This document shows, one piece after another, positions 1 through 11,480 of a DNA stretch of 64,000 nt. A program made the translations under genes and the position numbers. Location: positions 12,605,382-12,669,381 of the forward strand of contig NW_022145611.1 of the NCBI RefSeq assembly GCF_000002235.5, written 5' to 3'. Under the pieces are notes generated by a model. It was not told where the DNA came from and ran no database searches. It saw only the letters and a list, made by a program, of their open reading frames with translations. Within the stretch, counting starts at the first letter, position 1, and every line of letters begins with the position of its first letter. This stretch comes from Strongylocentrotus purpuratus (lineage: Eukaryota > Echinodermata > Echinoidea > Camarodonta > Strongylocentrotidae).

Positions 1-898
1 AACTCCTCCTCGATAGAGAGGCGTGTCCGTTACTACCGGTTGGAGTCGATGTCGAGACAGGAGGCGGGTGACGCCCTTTATGGGATGCCTTGGTAACCGC
101 ATCCAAGTCCCCATTGGCCACGCCCATCACACTCCATCTCCAGCTGGGGCTACTGCGCCCATTCTGAGATTTCTTCGGGCGTCGAACCACTGTCTTGATC
201 CCGGAGTAGGTCTCCAATTCTTCCAAGGGGCTTATGGGGCTGATGCTCCGGGGTGACAGGTTGGAGGAGAGTAAATCCTCCCCCCGAATGGCTTTGCCTC
301 TCTGAAGAGGTGGTCTGTTTCGAGGTGATGATGATGAGGAGGAGGAGGAGGAGTTCCTGTCGGCATCCGATTCCTCCGACGAACCCTCATCTTCCATATT
401 CTCCGAGATGCTGCTGCAAGCGCTACTACTGGATCGCACTAGGCTGCGACGGTTGTACCGCAGTTTCTCTTTCGTCGGTGCGCTGAAATGAAGATTATTG
501 TTATTACTGCTCAAATCTTCAAACTTCTCTCTCATCTGACTGACTCCCGTTTCCAACGCATCCAATTCCAAATGCACGTCTGATTTTCCATTATCACTCA
601 TGTTCGTAGGTGAAGACCGGTTAGACCCTCTCCGACCTAGCTCCATCATGCCACTTGATGAAGAACTCAGTGATGAATCGGGAGAGCTCGCAGGGCTACT
701 AGCTGGACTGTAGCTTTCACTAGAACTACTATTGCTGCCGCTGGTCTTGCTGGTGGCACTACTGATCGATAAACTCCTGGCATCACATACCGTCACGGTT
801 GGCAGCTGATTAAAATCGTTATGGCTACACACTGACTCATGTTCGACCACCGTCTCTTGGTTTGGCGTTAAATCATCACCAAGTTGACACGCAGCCAT
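1..898 (-). CDS. Serine-rich protein, 5' coding exon (partial, runs off the window)
   Basis: The minus strand is open for 299 codons from an ATG at 898-896 to the window edge, with no stop. The start is inferred because it is the first ATG in the open frame and its context (cgcgATGG) is favourable. The protein begins MAACQLGDDLTPNQ. Low-complexity serine tracts lie near residues 45-85, and a pure serine run (nine Ser from TCC and TCA codons) lies near residue 188. An acidic stretch (ENMEDEGSSEESDAD) precedes the run. Further on are SP-type motifs (LSPRSISPISP) and a basic Trp-containing patch (RRPKKSQNGRSSPSWRW). The composition suggests a disordered, phosphorylatable N-terminus of a signalling or cytoskeletal protein. 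The Ser-rich, acidic layout loosely recalls the N-terminal exon of inositol-trisphosphate 3-kinases, but no domain is present to prove it. The function is unknown, and the rest of the gene lies beyond position 1. Confidence 0.7.
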   Translation of the reverse strand, partial: MAACQLGDDLTPNQETVVEHESVCSHNDFNQLPTVTVCDARSLSISSATSKTSGSNSSSSESYSPASSPASSPDSSLSSSSSGMMELGRRGSNRSSPTNMSDNGKSDVHLELDALETGVSQMREKFEDLSSNNNNLHFSAPTKEKLRYNRRSLVRSSSSACSSISENMEDEGSSEESDADRNSSSSSSSSSPRNRPPLQRGKAIRGEDLLSSNLSPRSISPISPLEELETYSGIKTVVRRPKKSQNGRSSPSWRWSVMGVANGDLDAVTKASHKGRHPPPVSTSTPTGSNGHASLSRRS

Positions 899-1032
899 CG
901 CGCGCTGACTAAAAACTAGCAGACAGGTACACCGTTAGTTTCCACAAAACTTGAGCCGACAGACAATAAGTCTGCTGTGCAAAGTGCAGTGCAACCGTCG
1001 AACTTTGATACGTGCGACAGAAGTTGTCAACC

Positions 1033-1034
<2 letters not shown>

Positions 1035-1070
<36 letters not shown>
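1035..1070. repeat. (GA)n microsatellite upstream of the Ser-rich gene
   Basis: A pure GA dinucleotide run of about 16 units lies roughly 140 bp upstream of the ATG at 898. It falls in the probable 5' UTR or promoter of the minus-strand gene. GA/CT runs near promoters are common in animals. A regulatory role is possible but not shown. Confidence 0.85.
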
Positions 1071-1075
<5 letters not shown>

Positions 1076-2212
1076 AAATATTACACCCCCGAACCGAGAG
1101 AGGAAAGAAGTGCGTGTGCGAGTGAGTCAGGTGTACACAAGTTTGCAAAACATTTTGATCTGTTTGCTTCTAAATGTTTGTATTTGATGCGTATAACCAG
1201 ACTGCACCTCCTATCTTATTCGACAGAAAACATTCTGGGCTATTGAAAAGCGATTTTTAAAAGCCGCACTTCCAATATTTGAACAATTGTCCCTAAACCC
1301 TTTCGCGACCTATGAAAAGAAAGCAACACACCCCTATTCTTTGTGTCCTTTCAGTCGTTGGGTCAACGAAGAGGTCGCAGTTCGACATCCTTGTTCTGCC
1401 AACTTCAATGTAGGGGAGAACTAGGATTATAATCAATATAGTTTCGATGGGAGTGTATGAGAGAATTACCATTGTTGTTCCTAAAATCAATATGCCATTC
1501 AGGCCAGGGTTGATATGGCACGTAAAATGTAAATGGATCAATATACCTTGGTCTGTCTGTGTATTCAACGGAGGTCAGGTATTTTAAATAAAATAATCGT
1601 GATATATTAAACATGTATCGAGAAGGGGAGAAGGATCCTGTAATTCTGTTTACATTCTTGATTATTATTTGAACAAAATAGTCACTTAAACACCAGGTTA
1701 GCTTATTAGTTTTAGTTGATGTAGTATGACTATGATAAAGTAGAATTCAAAGAGAATTTATAGAAACAATGAAATTAATTATTGTGGCTGGCTTAGGGGC
1801 ACACAATTGGGTCTGATGAAGGAGGCAGCTGATTCAACTATCTAAGTTAAGGGAATAAAGCGAGCGAGGAAAAATAAATAAAATGAAACAAAATAAACTC
1901 TTAATGGGGATAGCCACTAGTGGTGCATTACGAATCTTTAACAATGATAGCGTTTTAATTTTCGTTAATTTCCAAAAACAACTATCAAAGATGAGAGTTT
2001 TAGTATGAAAACTATATTCTAGAAATTAAATGTATTAATTCATTGGAATATACATATTCAGGAAAAAAACATGATCAGCAAAGATGTTGTCCGTCATGGT
2101 TCCAATTAAGGACACACAACAGTATTTTTTTTAAATAAATAATCACGTAAATCCAACAGATACTACCAATTTTGTTGGAAATAAGACAAACATGTAGAAT
2201 GATGAGTTTGCA
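1071..2212. other. Intergenic, no gene seen
   Basis: This is AT-rich sequence with only short open frames. It probably holds the promoter and upstream region of the minus-strand Ser-rich gene. I recognise no repeat family or RNA gene here. Confidence 0.5.
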
Positions 2213-2578
2213 CCCCCCCCCCCCCCCCCCCCCCTTCCCGCGTCATATTTGCTGCATTGCTCTCCTTTGCTCAGATCACAGTTTGGTAAGGTTTATTTAT
2301 TTATTTATTTGGTTTTGATTCGTTGTGCTTTGTTTTTCATGGGATATAATCATGTGTACCTTAGTGCGTCAAGATTAAATCTTCAATAAACTTCTTCAGA
2401 TGCAAGTCATTACATGTATAATTATGATAACAGGTTTGTTATCAAGTGTGTGAAACTATTATTGCGACATGCCAAAAGAGGGCAGCATGCGACTATTGAA
2501 ATTATCGACATGGCCCATGGGGGATGATTCTAACTTTCTCCAACCACTCGTCGCATAATACTTACATGTATTAACCCT

Positions 2579-2656
<78 letters not shown>

Positions 2657-3395
2657 CCTCTATTTTTATTACCTTGTCATTCACTTACAATCCAATCAAG
2701 TCAACCCATTTACTTATTGTCACAATCATGTTTATTTTTGTTATTATTGTTATTATCATTATTGTCACCATTATTATTATTGTAATTGTAATATTGTTAT
2801 TCTTTCTATCATTATCATTATCATTATTATCATCATCATTATATATCGAAAATATTTAAAGAGGTATATTTCCTCTTTTCACGGGCGAGGGGGGGGGGGG
2901 GGGGTCGATGCGGGAGGGGTGTTGGGGAAGGGGCTAGGGACGGACCCTCCGTTCGACTAAAGGATCCGCCTACGGGTGTACTGACGTTGTATTAGTTGTT
3001 TCAGTTCCCCGTGCGTATTTCTTTTAAATACACTTTACTAATTGTGAGAGAAATGTTTTTTTCTTATCAACAGATCCCGTCTAGGAAAACTTGTTGCTGT
3101 GCAGGCGCGTACACACGCAGGGGGTTGGGGGTTGGGGGTTGGGGGGGGGGGGGGGGGGGGGGGGGGGAAGGGGTCGAACTCCCCCTCAATTTTTTTGTCT
3201 ATGTGTGTGTGTTGGAGGAACCCCCCCCCTCAAATTTGTTTTGTGTGTGTGCAAAAGGGTGACCCAAAAAGATGACCTTACCCCCCCCCCCCCAACTGAA
3301 CGAAATATTGGTCGGCCAAATTTTTGGGACAAAACAAAATTTTAAAATGTGCTCTTACCCCCCCCCCCCCCCCCCCCCCCTCCGGCGTAAAGAGA
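2213..3395. repeat. Simple-repeat and poly(C)/poly(G) block
   Basis: The block contains a C run at 2213-2234, a (CT)n tract at about 2588-2653, ATT/ATC-rich low complexity at 2740-2845, G runs near 2890 and 3140-3166, and C runs near 3283 and 3358-3380. The segment from about 3108 begins with 'caggcgcgtacacacg' and alternates G and C runs. This resembles the G/C-rich termini of the hAT-like elements elsewhere in the window, so it is probably a decayed relative. No coding potential is seen. Confidence 0.6.
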
Positions 3396-3948
3396 AATTT
3401 AAGTGTGATCAAAGTGCTGTAATGCAAAGTTCCAAACTACCACCAAAAAAAAGGTAGCTCGGTCGTAAATTTTTAAAATAAGGGTTTCGCTGAAATCCAA
3501 AGCTAATTATACTGTGAAATAATACAAAGTCTTTTTATTGGGTCTGATACCCTTGTTGTGTAATTGTGTTCCTATAGTCCTTCAGAACTTACTGACTCAG
3601 CCCCCTCAAAGTTTTTGACTCGTTACGCCACCATAGGTACTAATTGGCTCTCCTCAATCACTTTCAAGGAAGCGCAATAACGAGCTCCGTCATATTGTGC
3701 CCATAACGCGGGCAGCAGTTTTAGACATTTTATAACATTATTTTCCTTTGTTCTTTATGTTCTTCTCTCTTTCTATCTTTATTTTACCCTCACTCCCTTT
3801 ATATCTTCTTCTTCCCCTTCTTCTCCTTTCTTCTTCCCTTTTTGTTTCCTTCTTCTTCCACTTCTTCTTTTTCTACTTTATCTTATGCTTGTCAGAATAT
3901 GTTCCCCCGCCCGAGAATCTAGTATCCGACCTAGCAACAAGGGATGCC
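3396..3948. other. Intergenic, no gene seen
   Basis: This is mostly AT-rich and CT-rich sequence with a pyrimidine-rich tract at about 3740-3890. It holds no supported gene and leads directly into the 8-bp target duplication of the element at 3957. Confidence 0.4.
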
Positions 3949-3956
3949 TTTAACAG

Positions 3957-4944
3957 CAAGCGCGTAGCCAGGATTTCATTTTAGGGGGGGCGGTAATGAG
4001 CACGCGAAGCATGCGAATCACTTACAGAGCGCGCGAAGCGCGCTCCCTAGGGGGTGGGTGCAGGGAGGGGGGAGTTTCCCCCCTCCCGCGCGAAGCGCGG
4101 AAGCTTTGAAAGAAGACGATTCGTTGTACCTTTCTCGACTCATAATCCTTGTCTGAATTCAGTCCCTCCCCCTCTCACGCGAAGCTTTGACGTTTCATTA
4201 AACTATTAGAGAAAAGAGACGATTCGTTGTACCTAATTTCCCGACTCATAATCCTTATCTGTATTCAGTCCCCCTCCCGCGCGAAGCGCGGAAGCTTTGA
4301 AAGAAGACGATTCGTTGTTCTTTTCTCGACTCATAATCCTTGTCGGAATTTAGTCCCTCCCTCCTCTCACGCGAAGCTTTGACGTTTCATTAAACTATTA
4401 GAGAAAAGAGACGATTCGTTGTACATAATTTCCCGACTCATAATCCTTATCTGTATTCAGTCCCCCTCCCGCGCGAAGCGCGGAAGCTTTGAAAGAAGAC
4501 GATTCGTTGTTCTTTTCTCGACTCATAATCCTTGTCGGAATTTAGTCCCACCCCCCTCTCACGTGAACCTTTGACGTTTTATTAAATTATTAGAGAAAGA
4601 AGACCATTCGTTGTACCTTTCTCGACTCTTAATCATTGTCTGAATTCTGTCTCCCCCCCCCCTTTCGTGCGAAGTTTTGACGTTTCATTAAATTATAAGA
4701 GAAAGAAGACGATTCGTTGTAACTTTCCCGACCCTTAATCCTAAATTTGAACTCAGTTCCCCCCTTCCCGCGCGAAGCGCGGAAGCTTTGATGATTCGTT
4801 GTACCGTTCTCGACTCCTTTTCCCTTTTTCCTCCTACGTCCTCTTTTTTTTTTCTTCTCCTCTTTCTCTCTCTCTTTTTTTGGCCGGCGTTTTGGGGGGG
4901 GGGCGACCGCCCCCACCGCCCCCCCCCCCCTGGCTACGCGCCTG
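3957..4944. mobile_element. hAT-like non-autonomous DNA transposon with internal tandem repeat
   Basis: The termini are inverted repeats: CAAGCGCGTAGCCAGG on the left and, read on the minus strand, CAGGCGCGTAGCCAGG on the right. They are followed inward by poly(G) and poly(C). The element is flanked by a perfect 8-bp direct repeat TTTAACAG at 3949-3956 and 4945-4952. A CAG-starting terminus with an 8-bp target duplication is the hallmark of the hAT superfamily. The interior is a tandem array with a period of about 191 bp (copies of 'cgcgaagcgcggaagc' near 4087, 4278 and 4470), each unit made of two related halves around 'acgattcgttgta'. No transposase frame exists, so the copy is non-autonomous. 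A related inverted copy lies at about 37.73-38.59 kb. Confidence 0.85.
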
Positions 4945-4952
4945 TTTAACAG

Positions 4953-7061
4953 CTGAACGATCTTCACAGTCACTGTTTATAATAAATGATAACAACGGCA
5001 ATAGCCTATGGGCCTTTTTTTGCTCGGCTCTTCATGCACTCATGCTTCTTCCTCAACCGTTTCGTGGCGAAATATTTTATTCACCTGTTACGAGATATTT
5101 TATGGGCGTAAGTTTCATACGCCATGATACAGATTGCACAGGCGCAGAATTCATTCAGAACAGCCGATATGACGTAACAATGTCGGCTTATTCCCCAAGT
5201 GATTGAGACGAAATATGTTACTCATCTGTAATGAACTATTGGGTTTTGAGAATCAGGAAGAATATCACCTACATTTTGTTGTTGCTAGGTCGAATATGCT
5301 TGAATAGACAACGTTTGCGCAGGCGCCGATTTCACGCCGACTGATATGATACGTGCTATGTGTGTTTTTGTGTGTTACACCCTTTGCCTGACATATCAGT
5401 GTACTTGTGTATAGGCTAGATCGGCATGCTAGATCGCGGTTGCTGTATTCTGAGAAGTTAGTTCTCTGTGGAGAAAATCTTCCCTCATTTATTGCATCCT
5501 CGGATGTTTTAGTGTCGAAGAATCAGTATAAGGAGGCAAAGAGGTTAGTTATTCCTTTGAATGTTTTAGTTTATGATATTAAGATAAGAAACATTGTTTA
5601 TTTGATGTGTAAGAAACCCCTTGTAGATAAAGTGATGAGTTTCTATTAAGATTGTGTGTGTGCCACAACTTTCAGTACATTAATTTGTGTACAATTGCTA
5701 ACGTACAGTAGGCCTGTAGTTTAAGTACTTCATATCTCAGTCAGGTTTATTTACATAACTGCAAATGCAAGTGAAATAATGTGATGTTTACTTTGGTAAT
5801 CTGTTTTATGTTGAATTGTTGGAATACTTACAAAGAGAAAGTGTGTTGAAATTGTACGATAATACTGGATTTACTGTTTGGTCGAGTATAAGAATTTGCT
5901 CAATATTGGTACCTTTTAGAGTGGTATAGCTTGATAAGAAGATTTACATGTACCTAACAATGCATCACATTTGAGAAATTACTTTTGGAGCCTGATTATT
6001 TTCAATGAGCATTTATACTTTGCCTTTTTCAGTATTGGTTTAAGTAAAAAATAGTTATAGACATTTATCTCTTAGCTTGTTTACATAATTGCATTTTTTT
6101 GCGTTCTTGTTTACAGTTTTCATGGAATGAAGAAATGAAGAATACGGAAAGCAGTGGAATTGATAAGAAATGAAGGAACAAAATAATGTGAAGCTGTTAG
6201 ATTCCTAAATGAAGAGCGACATTCCCGTAAAAAACCTTTGTTTTTACTTTATCATTGCGTCCGACCACAACTACAACTACACCTGACATATCTATACAGT
6301 TATGAGGAACATGCATGCATTTAAATACATTTAGTACACAGATTTGTTCATAAAAACTAGTATGTTCGAATGCCGAGTTCATTCATATCCGGGATTCATA
6401 TACTTCATAACAGCATTGTGATGTCATTCTTTCAACATGCCAGCACGTTCCTTTCTCAGGTGCATTTCAGCCCCTATTGTTATGCAAATTCGCGGCAGCA
6501 TTTGACAGCTGCAGACGGCACCAAATGCATCACATTTTCATCACCTGAGCGAAATCTTGAACTTTTCTCCGGGGAAAGACAAAACTGCTTAAAAACCGGG
6601 ATAAATGCGCTTTGGAAATCATTTTCATAGTATGGATTATCTTCATAAGGGCAATGCGGCATGTGACGGTGAACTTGAGACATTGAACCGGTGGGCAACA
6701 AGACTTTCATAGATGGACATCTCTTTAAAACTTTGATCGTCTGCAGGTGACACAACTGAAGTGACAACTCTCATTATCTTGACCTTTTTCACGCCCGAGC
6801 TTGCCCGAGCTGCAGTGTCGGCCTGACTAATCCGAACTTGCGGGAGGATTGTTGATATTATGTCTCGGCTGGGCAGGTGGCTTGCCGAGGCAAAGGCTAA
6901 CTTGTTATCAATAGTTGTGTGATTATTTATGAACACTTGCAGAAAGAAGAACATTTGTGGAGCTTTGAAGAATAATTTGTTTATGGATTTCAAGTGGATG
7001 CGTGTTTGCGGAGCTGAATTCTATGTTTTGGATTGATCTTTTTATGGATTATCATCCCTGC
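4953..7061. other. Intergenic, no supported gene
   Basis: Open frames of 80-116 codons occur, for example 5407-5649 plus and two overlapping minus frames at 6480-6767 and 6643-6993. The segment at 6480-6900 is less AT-rich than its surroundings and could be a gene relic or exon. I recognise no domain and see no clean splice structure. A diverged repeat of 'tgcacaggcgcaga' type sequence occurs near 5140 and 5310. Confidence 0.35.
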
Positions 7062-8304
7062 CAGCCTTATCAGCCAGGACAAAATGGGACCTGAGAATGC
7101 TGAGACTGTACAAAGTTAGTAATACCTGTAGAACAATACAGCAATATCACTTAATGATCTTAATGGAACTGTGAAATTTATTGAGATGAGTCGTAAGGCT
7201 AGGTTTAATGCCAGGATTCGTAGTGTAAGTCAGTTAGGCAAATTGATAGGTCCCTTGTAGGCGCCTGGCTTAAGCTTGACCTTAACCTATCTCTTCAAAA
7301 TTTATGGTTTCATATCAAGAAGATTGTTGCGTTGCCACCTATGGGTATCCATTTTTAGTTGTTGATTGAGAGAATGTTTCTTGTGTGCCAAGAGTTATGT
7401 GACTCTTTCGATAGACACGTCTCCGTAAAGTCGCTAGTCGAGTGGCAAAGCTTTCTTTTTAAAAAAGTTACGAAAATTTCCGCGGGTGAAATTTTCCTAA
7501 AAATTGTCACTTTGTCAACGATAATTGTTCGTACAATCGTTTGTTCGCTATCGTTCATTAGTTCGTCTGCACTTCGTTCTTCCGTTTGTTCTCTCGCTCG
7601 TTTCTTTCGTTCGCTCGTTTGTTCGTTATTTTTTCTTCGTTTGTTGCATGGTGATTAATATACAGTCATCAGGGTCTCAGGCATAACATCTAGAACAAAC
7701 CAGCCTATCAACCAGGACAAATGGGCTCTGAGGTTGCTGAGACTGAACACAGTTAGTTATTCTTACCTGTAGATCAATACAGCAATATTACTTAATGATC
7801 TTAATGAAACTGTAATTTTTTTGAGATGGGTCGTAAGGCTAGGTTTAATGCCAGGATTCGTAGTGTAAGTCAGTTTAGGCAAAATTTATAGGTCCCTTAT
7901 AGGCGCCTGGCTTAAGCTTGATCTTAACCTATCTCTTTAAAATTTATAGTTTCATATCAAGAAGATTGTTGCATTGCCACCTATGGGTATTCCACTTTTA
8001 GTTGCTGATTGAGAGAAGTGTTATTTGACTCTTTCGATTGACACGTCTCCGTCAAGTCGCTAGTCGGGCGGCAAAGCTTTTTCCGACAATTTTTACGAAA
8101 ATTTCGGCGGGTGAAATTTTCCTGAAAATTGTCACTTTTTCAACGATATTCGTTCGTACAATCGTTCATTCGTCCGTCTGCACTTCTTTCTTCCGTTCGT
8201 TCTCTCGCTCGTTTCTTTCGTTCGTGTGTTTTTTTTTTTTTTTTTTTTGGCATGGTGAATAATATTCAGTCATCAGGTCCTCAGGCATAACATCCAGAGC
8301 AAAT
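7062..8304. repeat. Tandem segmental duplication, unit about 640 bp
   Basis: Two diverged copies lie head to tail: about 7062-7700 and 7701-8304. Shared landmarks keep their order: 'cagcct(t)atca', 'tcgtaaggct' at 7191 and 7831 (offset 640), 'cttaacctatctct', 'ggtgaaattttcct', a TTCGTTCG-rich tract, and 'cataacatc' at the end. Copies differ by substitutions and short indels. Neither copy contains a credible gene. Confidence 0.85.
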
Positions 8305-9749
8305 GCAGCATTTTACATCATGGCCACGTCCATTTGGTAAGTTTTCGCGGTAAGTTTCATTACTTTTATTTTGTAGATTTGTTACATACTAAGTAGCTGT
8401 AGAGTGTAGACATATTATGTCTATATTCTGCATTGCCATTGTCGTACACTTTTATAAAGTTCGTCATTATTGTTTGACAACTATCTGACAATATTGTACT
8501 AATAACAACTCAGAACGTTAAAGTCCCACACTCCAATGCACGATAAGATTATAGACCTAGTTGTTCACGTTAATCATCGTTGACATTAGCAAGAGATGAT
8601 CATGAAGGAGTTACAAAGACACTAAATGGGTAAGAATATGGTCGACGAGTAATCAAAAAACAGTTTAACATTAAATTTGTACATGAAATTGATTAATTCT
8701 TTAGATGCCAAAACAAACTTCCGTTCTATAAAGATCTAGGCTACTAATGTGCCAAAAGAGTTAGATCTATAACAATTGTTATAATTTACCGGTTAGTCGT
8801 ATATTATTAAGTTAGTAATTACTAATATTTTTATTGTTATTACTTCTATTATCATTATTATTGTTGTTGTTGCGACATTAATATCACTATCACATTATTA
8901 TACATTTATATTATCAATCAATTTGACTGATTTTATTATAAACTAAATGCAGCCACAGCGAGGCCGTGTGGAGCGGAGAAGTTTTGAATTATTGGTGAAA
9001 AATAGATCTAAAAGCATTTGGAATTAAATTAAAAGCAGTAGAAGACAGTAGTATTAGTAGTAGCATTATTATATTTAACGTGATTATAGCAGCAAGGAAG
9101 ATGTAGAAAATACTTATTCTAAGTTAAAAATGATGTCAGTAGTTAACATTAAAAATGAGAATCATATAATTGAAAAGAATTCTAGAAGGTGACAGCTAGT
9201 TAGACGGAGCGCAAAGAGAGTAAAATAGGTATATTCTATGATTCGTTGGTGAGGATTAAAATTAATTAAGTATCAACATGATCAAAGGCAAACAAAAAGT
9301 CATATATGATATGGATTATAATATGAAAAGGGGCAAAGGTGAAAAGGGGATATTGAGGATAGAAGAGAGTATTGATAGAGTTATATTATATGCAACTACA
9401 TGATATATCGTTAGCGTATGGTTGTTTTTAGGAATTCACGAGAGCACATAGGCTATGTTTGATATTTAAGAGTATAAGACATTGCTCTAACTGCACTAGA
9501 AATAGAATCAGCAGAACATCTATTAGCCAGGATGATGGAAAAAAACATCCGATAAAAACCGGCAATCAAGAAACGTAATCTTCTATCCTTAGATCTAGTG
9601 GTATACATGATAGGTATTAGTATCAGAACCCGTGTCAGACCATGGAGCTTGATAGCTACATAGTTAGACTATGTCATGTAAATTTCTTTTGACAGGTTTG
9701 GGACGCCAAGATATGGACACAGAAAATAAATGGAAAAGTGTAATCTTGT
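8305..9749. other. AT-rich intergenic region, nothing recognised
   Basis: This is very AT-rich sequence with ATT/ATC low complexity near 8810-8920. There is no long open frame, RNA gene or clear repeat. Confidence 0.5.
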
Positions 9750-11445
9750 CTCCTTCAAGTTTTTTTCTACCATTCCCTCCGTCAATAATCACTTTCGTCA
9801 TGAACCCTTATCAACAGTAATCATCCATCAGGCGTTCTTCTTTCTCCATCTTCGTCCACAATGGCCTTCACAAACCGTCCTTATTAACAATCAACTTCGT
9901 CAACCATCTTCGCTTCGTTAACATCTATCATATGTCGAGTTTCCTTCCATCAATCCCTTCGTCAATAAATTTCGTCAACAATCTTCTTTTTCAACCACCC
10001 TCGTGAACAATAAAATTCGTCAACCACCCTTGTTAACAATCTTAACGTCCGTCAAGTTTTCTTCACCCACTCTCTTCGTCAACAATGATTTTCACCAACC
10101 ACCCTCATCAACAATCAACTTTGTAAACCACCCTCGTCATAAACCTACGTCGTAGAACAACTTCGTTAACAATGTATCATCCGTCCAGTTTTCTTCCAAC
10201 GCTTCCTTCGTCAACCATCTTCGTCAACAATCAACTTCGTCTACCACTCTCGTCAACAATGTGAACGTCCGTCAAGCTTTCTTCGCCCACTCTCTTCGTT
10301 AACAATGACCTTCACCAACCATCCTCATCAACAATCAACTTTGTAAACCACTCTCGTAAACCACCGTCGTCATAAACCAACGTCGTAGACCAACTTCGTT
10401 AACAATATATCACCCGTCCAGTTTTCTTCCACCGCTTCTTTTGTCAACAACGTTCATCAACAATCAAATTCGTCAACCACCTCGTTAACAATGTGAACGC
10501 CCGTCAAGTTTTCACCACCCACTCTCTTCGTCAACAATGACTTTCATCAACCGATCTCTTCAACAATCAACTTTGTAAACCACCCTCGTAAACCACCCTC
10601 GTCATAAACCTACTTCGTCGAACAACCTTCGTTAACAATGTATCATCCGTCCAGTTTTCTTCCACCGCTTCCTTCATCAACAGCCTTCATCAACAATCAA
10701 CTTCGTCAACCACCCTCGTTAACTTTCTTAACGTCCATCAAGTTTTCACCACCCACTCTCTTCGTCAACAATGATCTTCACCAACCACTCTTATCAACAA
10801 TCAAAGTTCATCAACATTAACTTCGTTCACCACCCTTGTCAACAATCTATCATCCGTCAAGTGTTCTTCCATCATAGCCTCCGTCAACAATGACCTTCAC
10901 CAAACCATCTTCGTAACCACCCAGGATAGCAATCTTAACGTCCGTCGAGTTTTCTTCAATCACCCTCGTCATAAACCAACCTTCGTTAACAATCAAATTC
11001 ATTTACCGTCCATTTACTGCTAGTTTCTTCAACAATCTTCCATCCATTATGCAACAAGTCACCTTTCATCAAGCACTGGCCTCATTAATAATGTACTATT
11101 CCTCGTGCAACTACGCACCTTCCATCTACCTCTACTTCAACAATCTTCCATCCGCCATGCAACAACGGCTACCACGCACACGTTTCAATGTACAGTTTGG
11201 TCTTTGGTCATTTAAGTTTTGAATATTTATCTAATTGATAATGAATATTTATATCCGTCGAGCAACGTGTCGCCTTTCCGTCTGCCACGGGTTTGGCCAG
11301 TAATTTATCACGCATCACGAAACTTTTTTTTTTTTTTTGGTCTCAAAATTTCAAAATTTGACATTTTTTTTCGTTGGGGGGGGGGTAAGGTCACCTTATT
11401 TAGGTTAGCCGTGGGTATAATTTTTTTTTTTTTTTTTTTTTTATA

Positions 11446-11480
<35 letters not shown>

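Noticed and set aside
6480-6993. Two overlapping minus frames with fairly natural composition
   Set aside because: They overlap in different frames, contain no recognisable domain and lack a clear splice arrangement. They are mentioned in the intergenic entry but not called as a gene.
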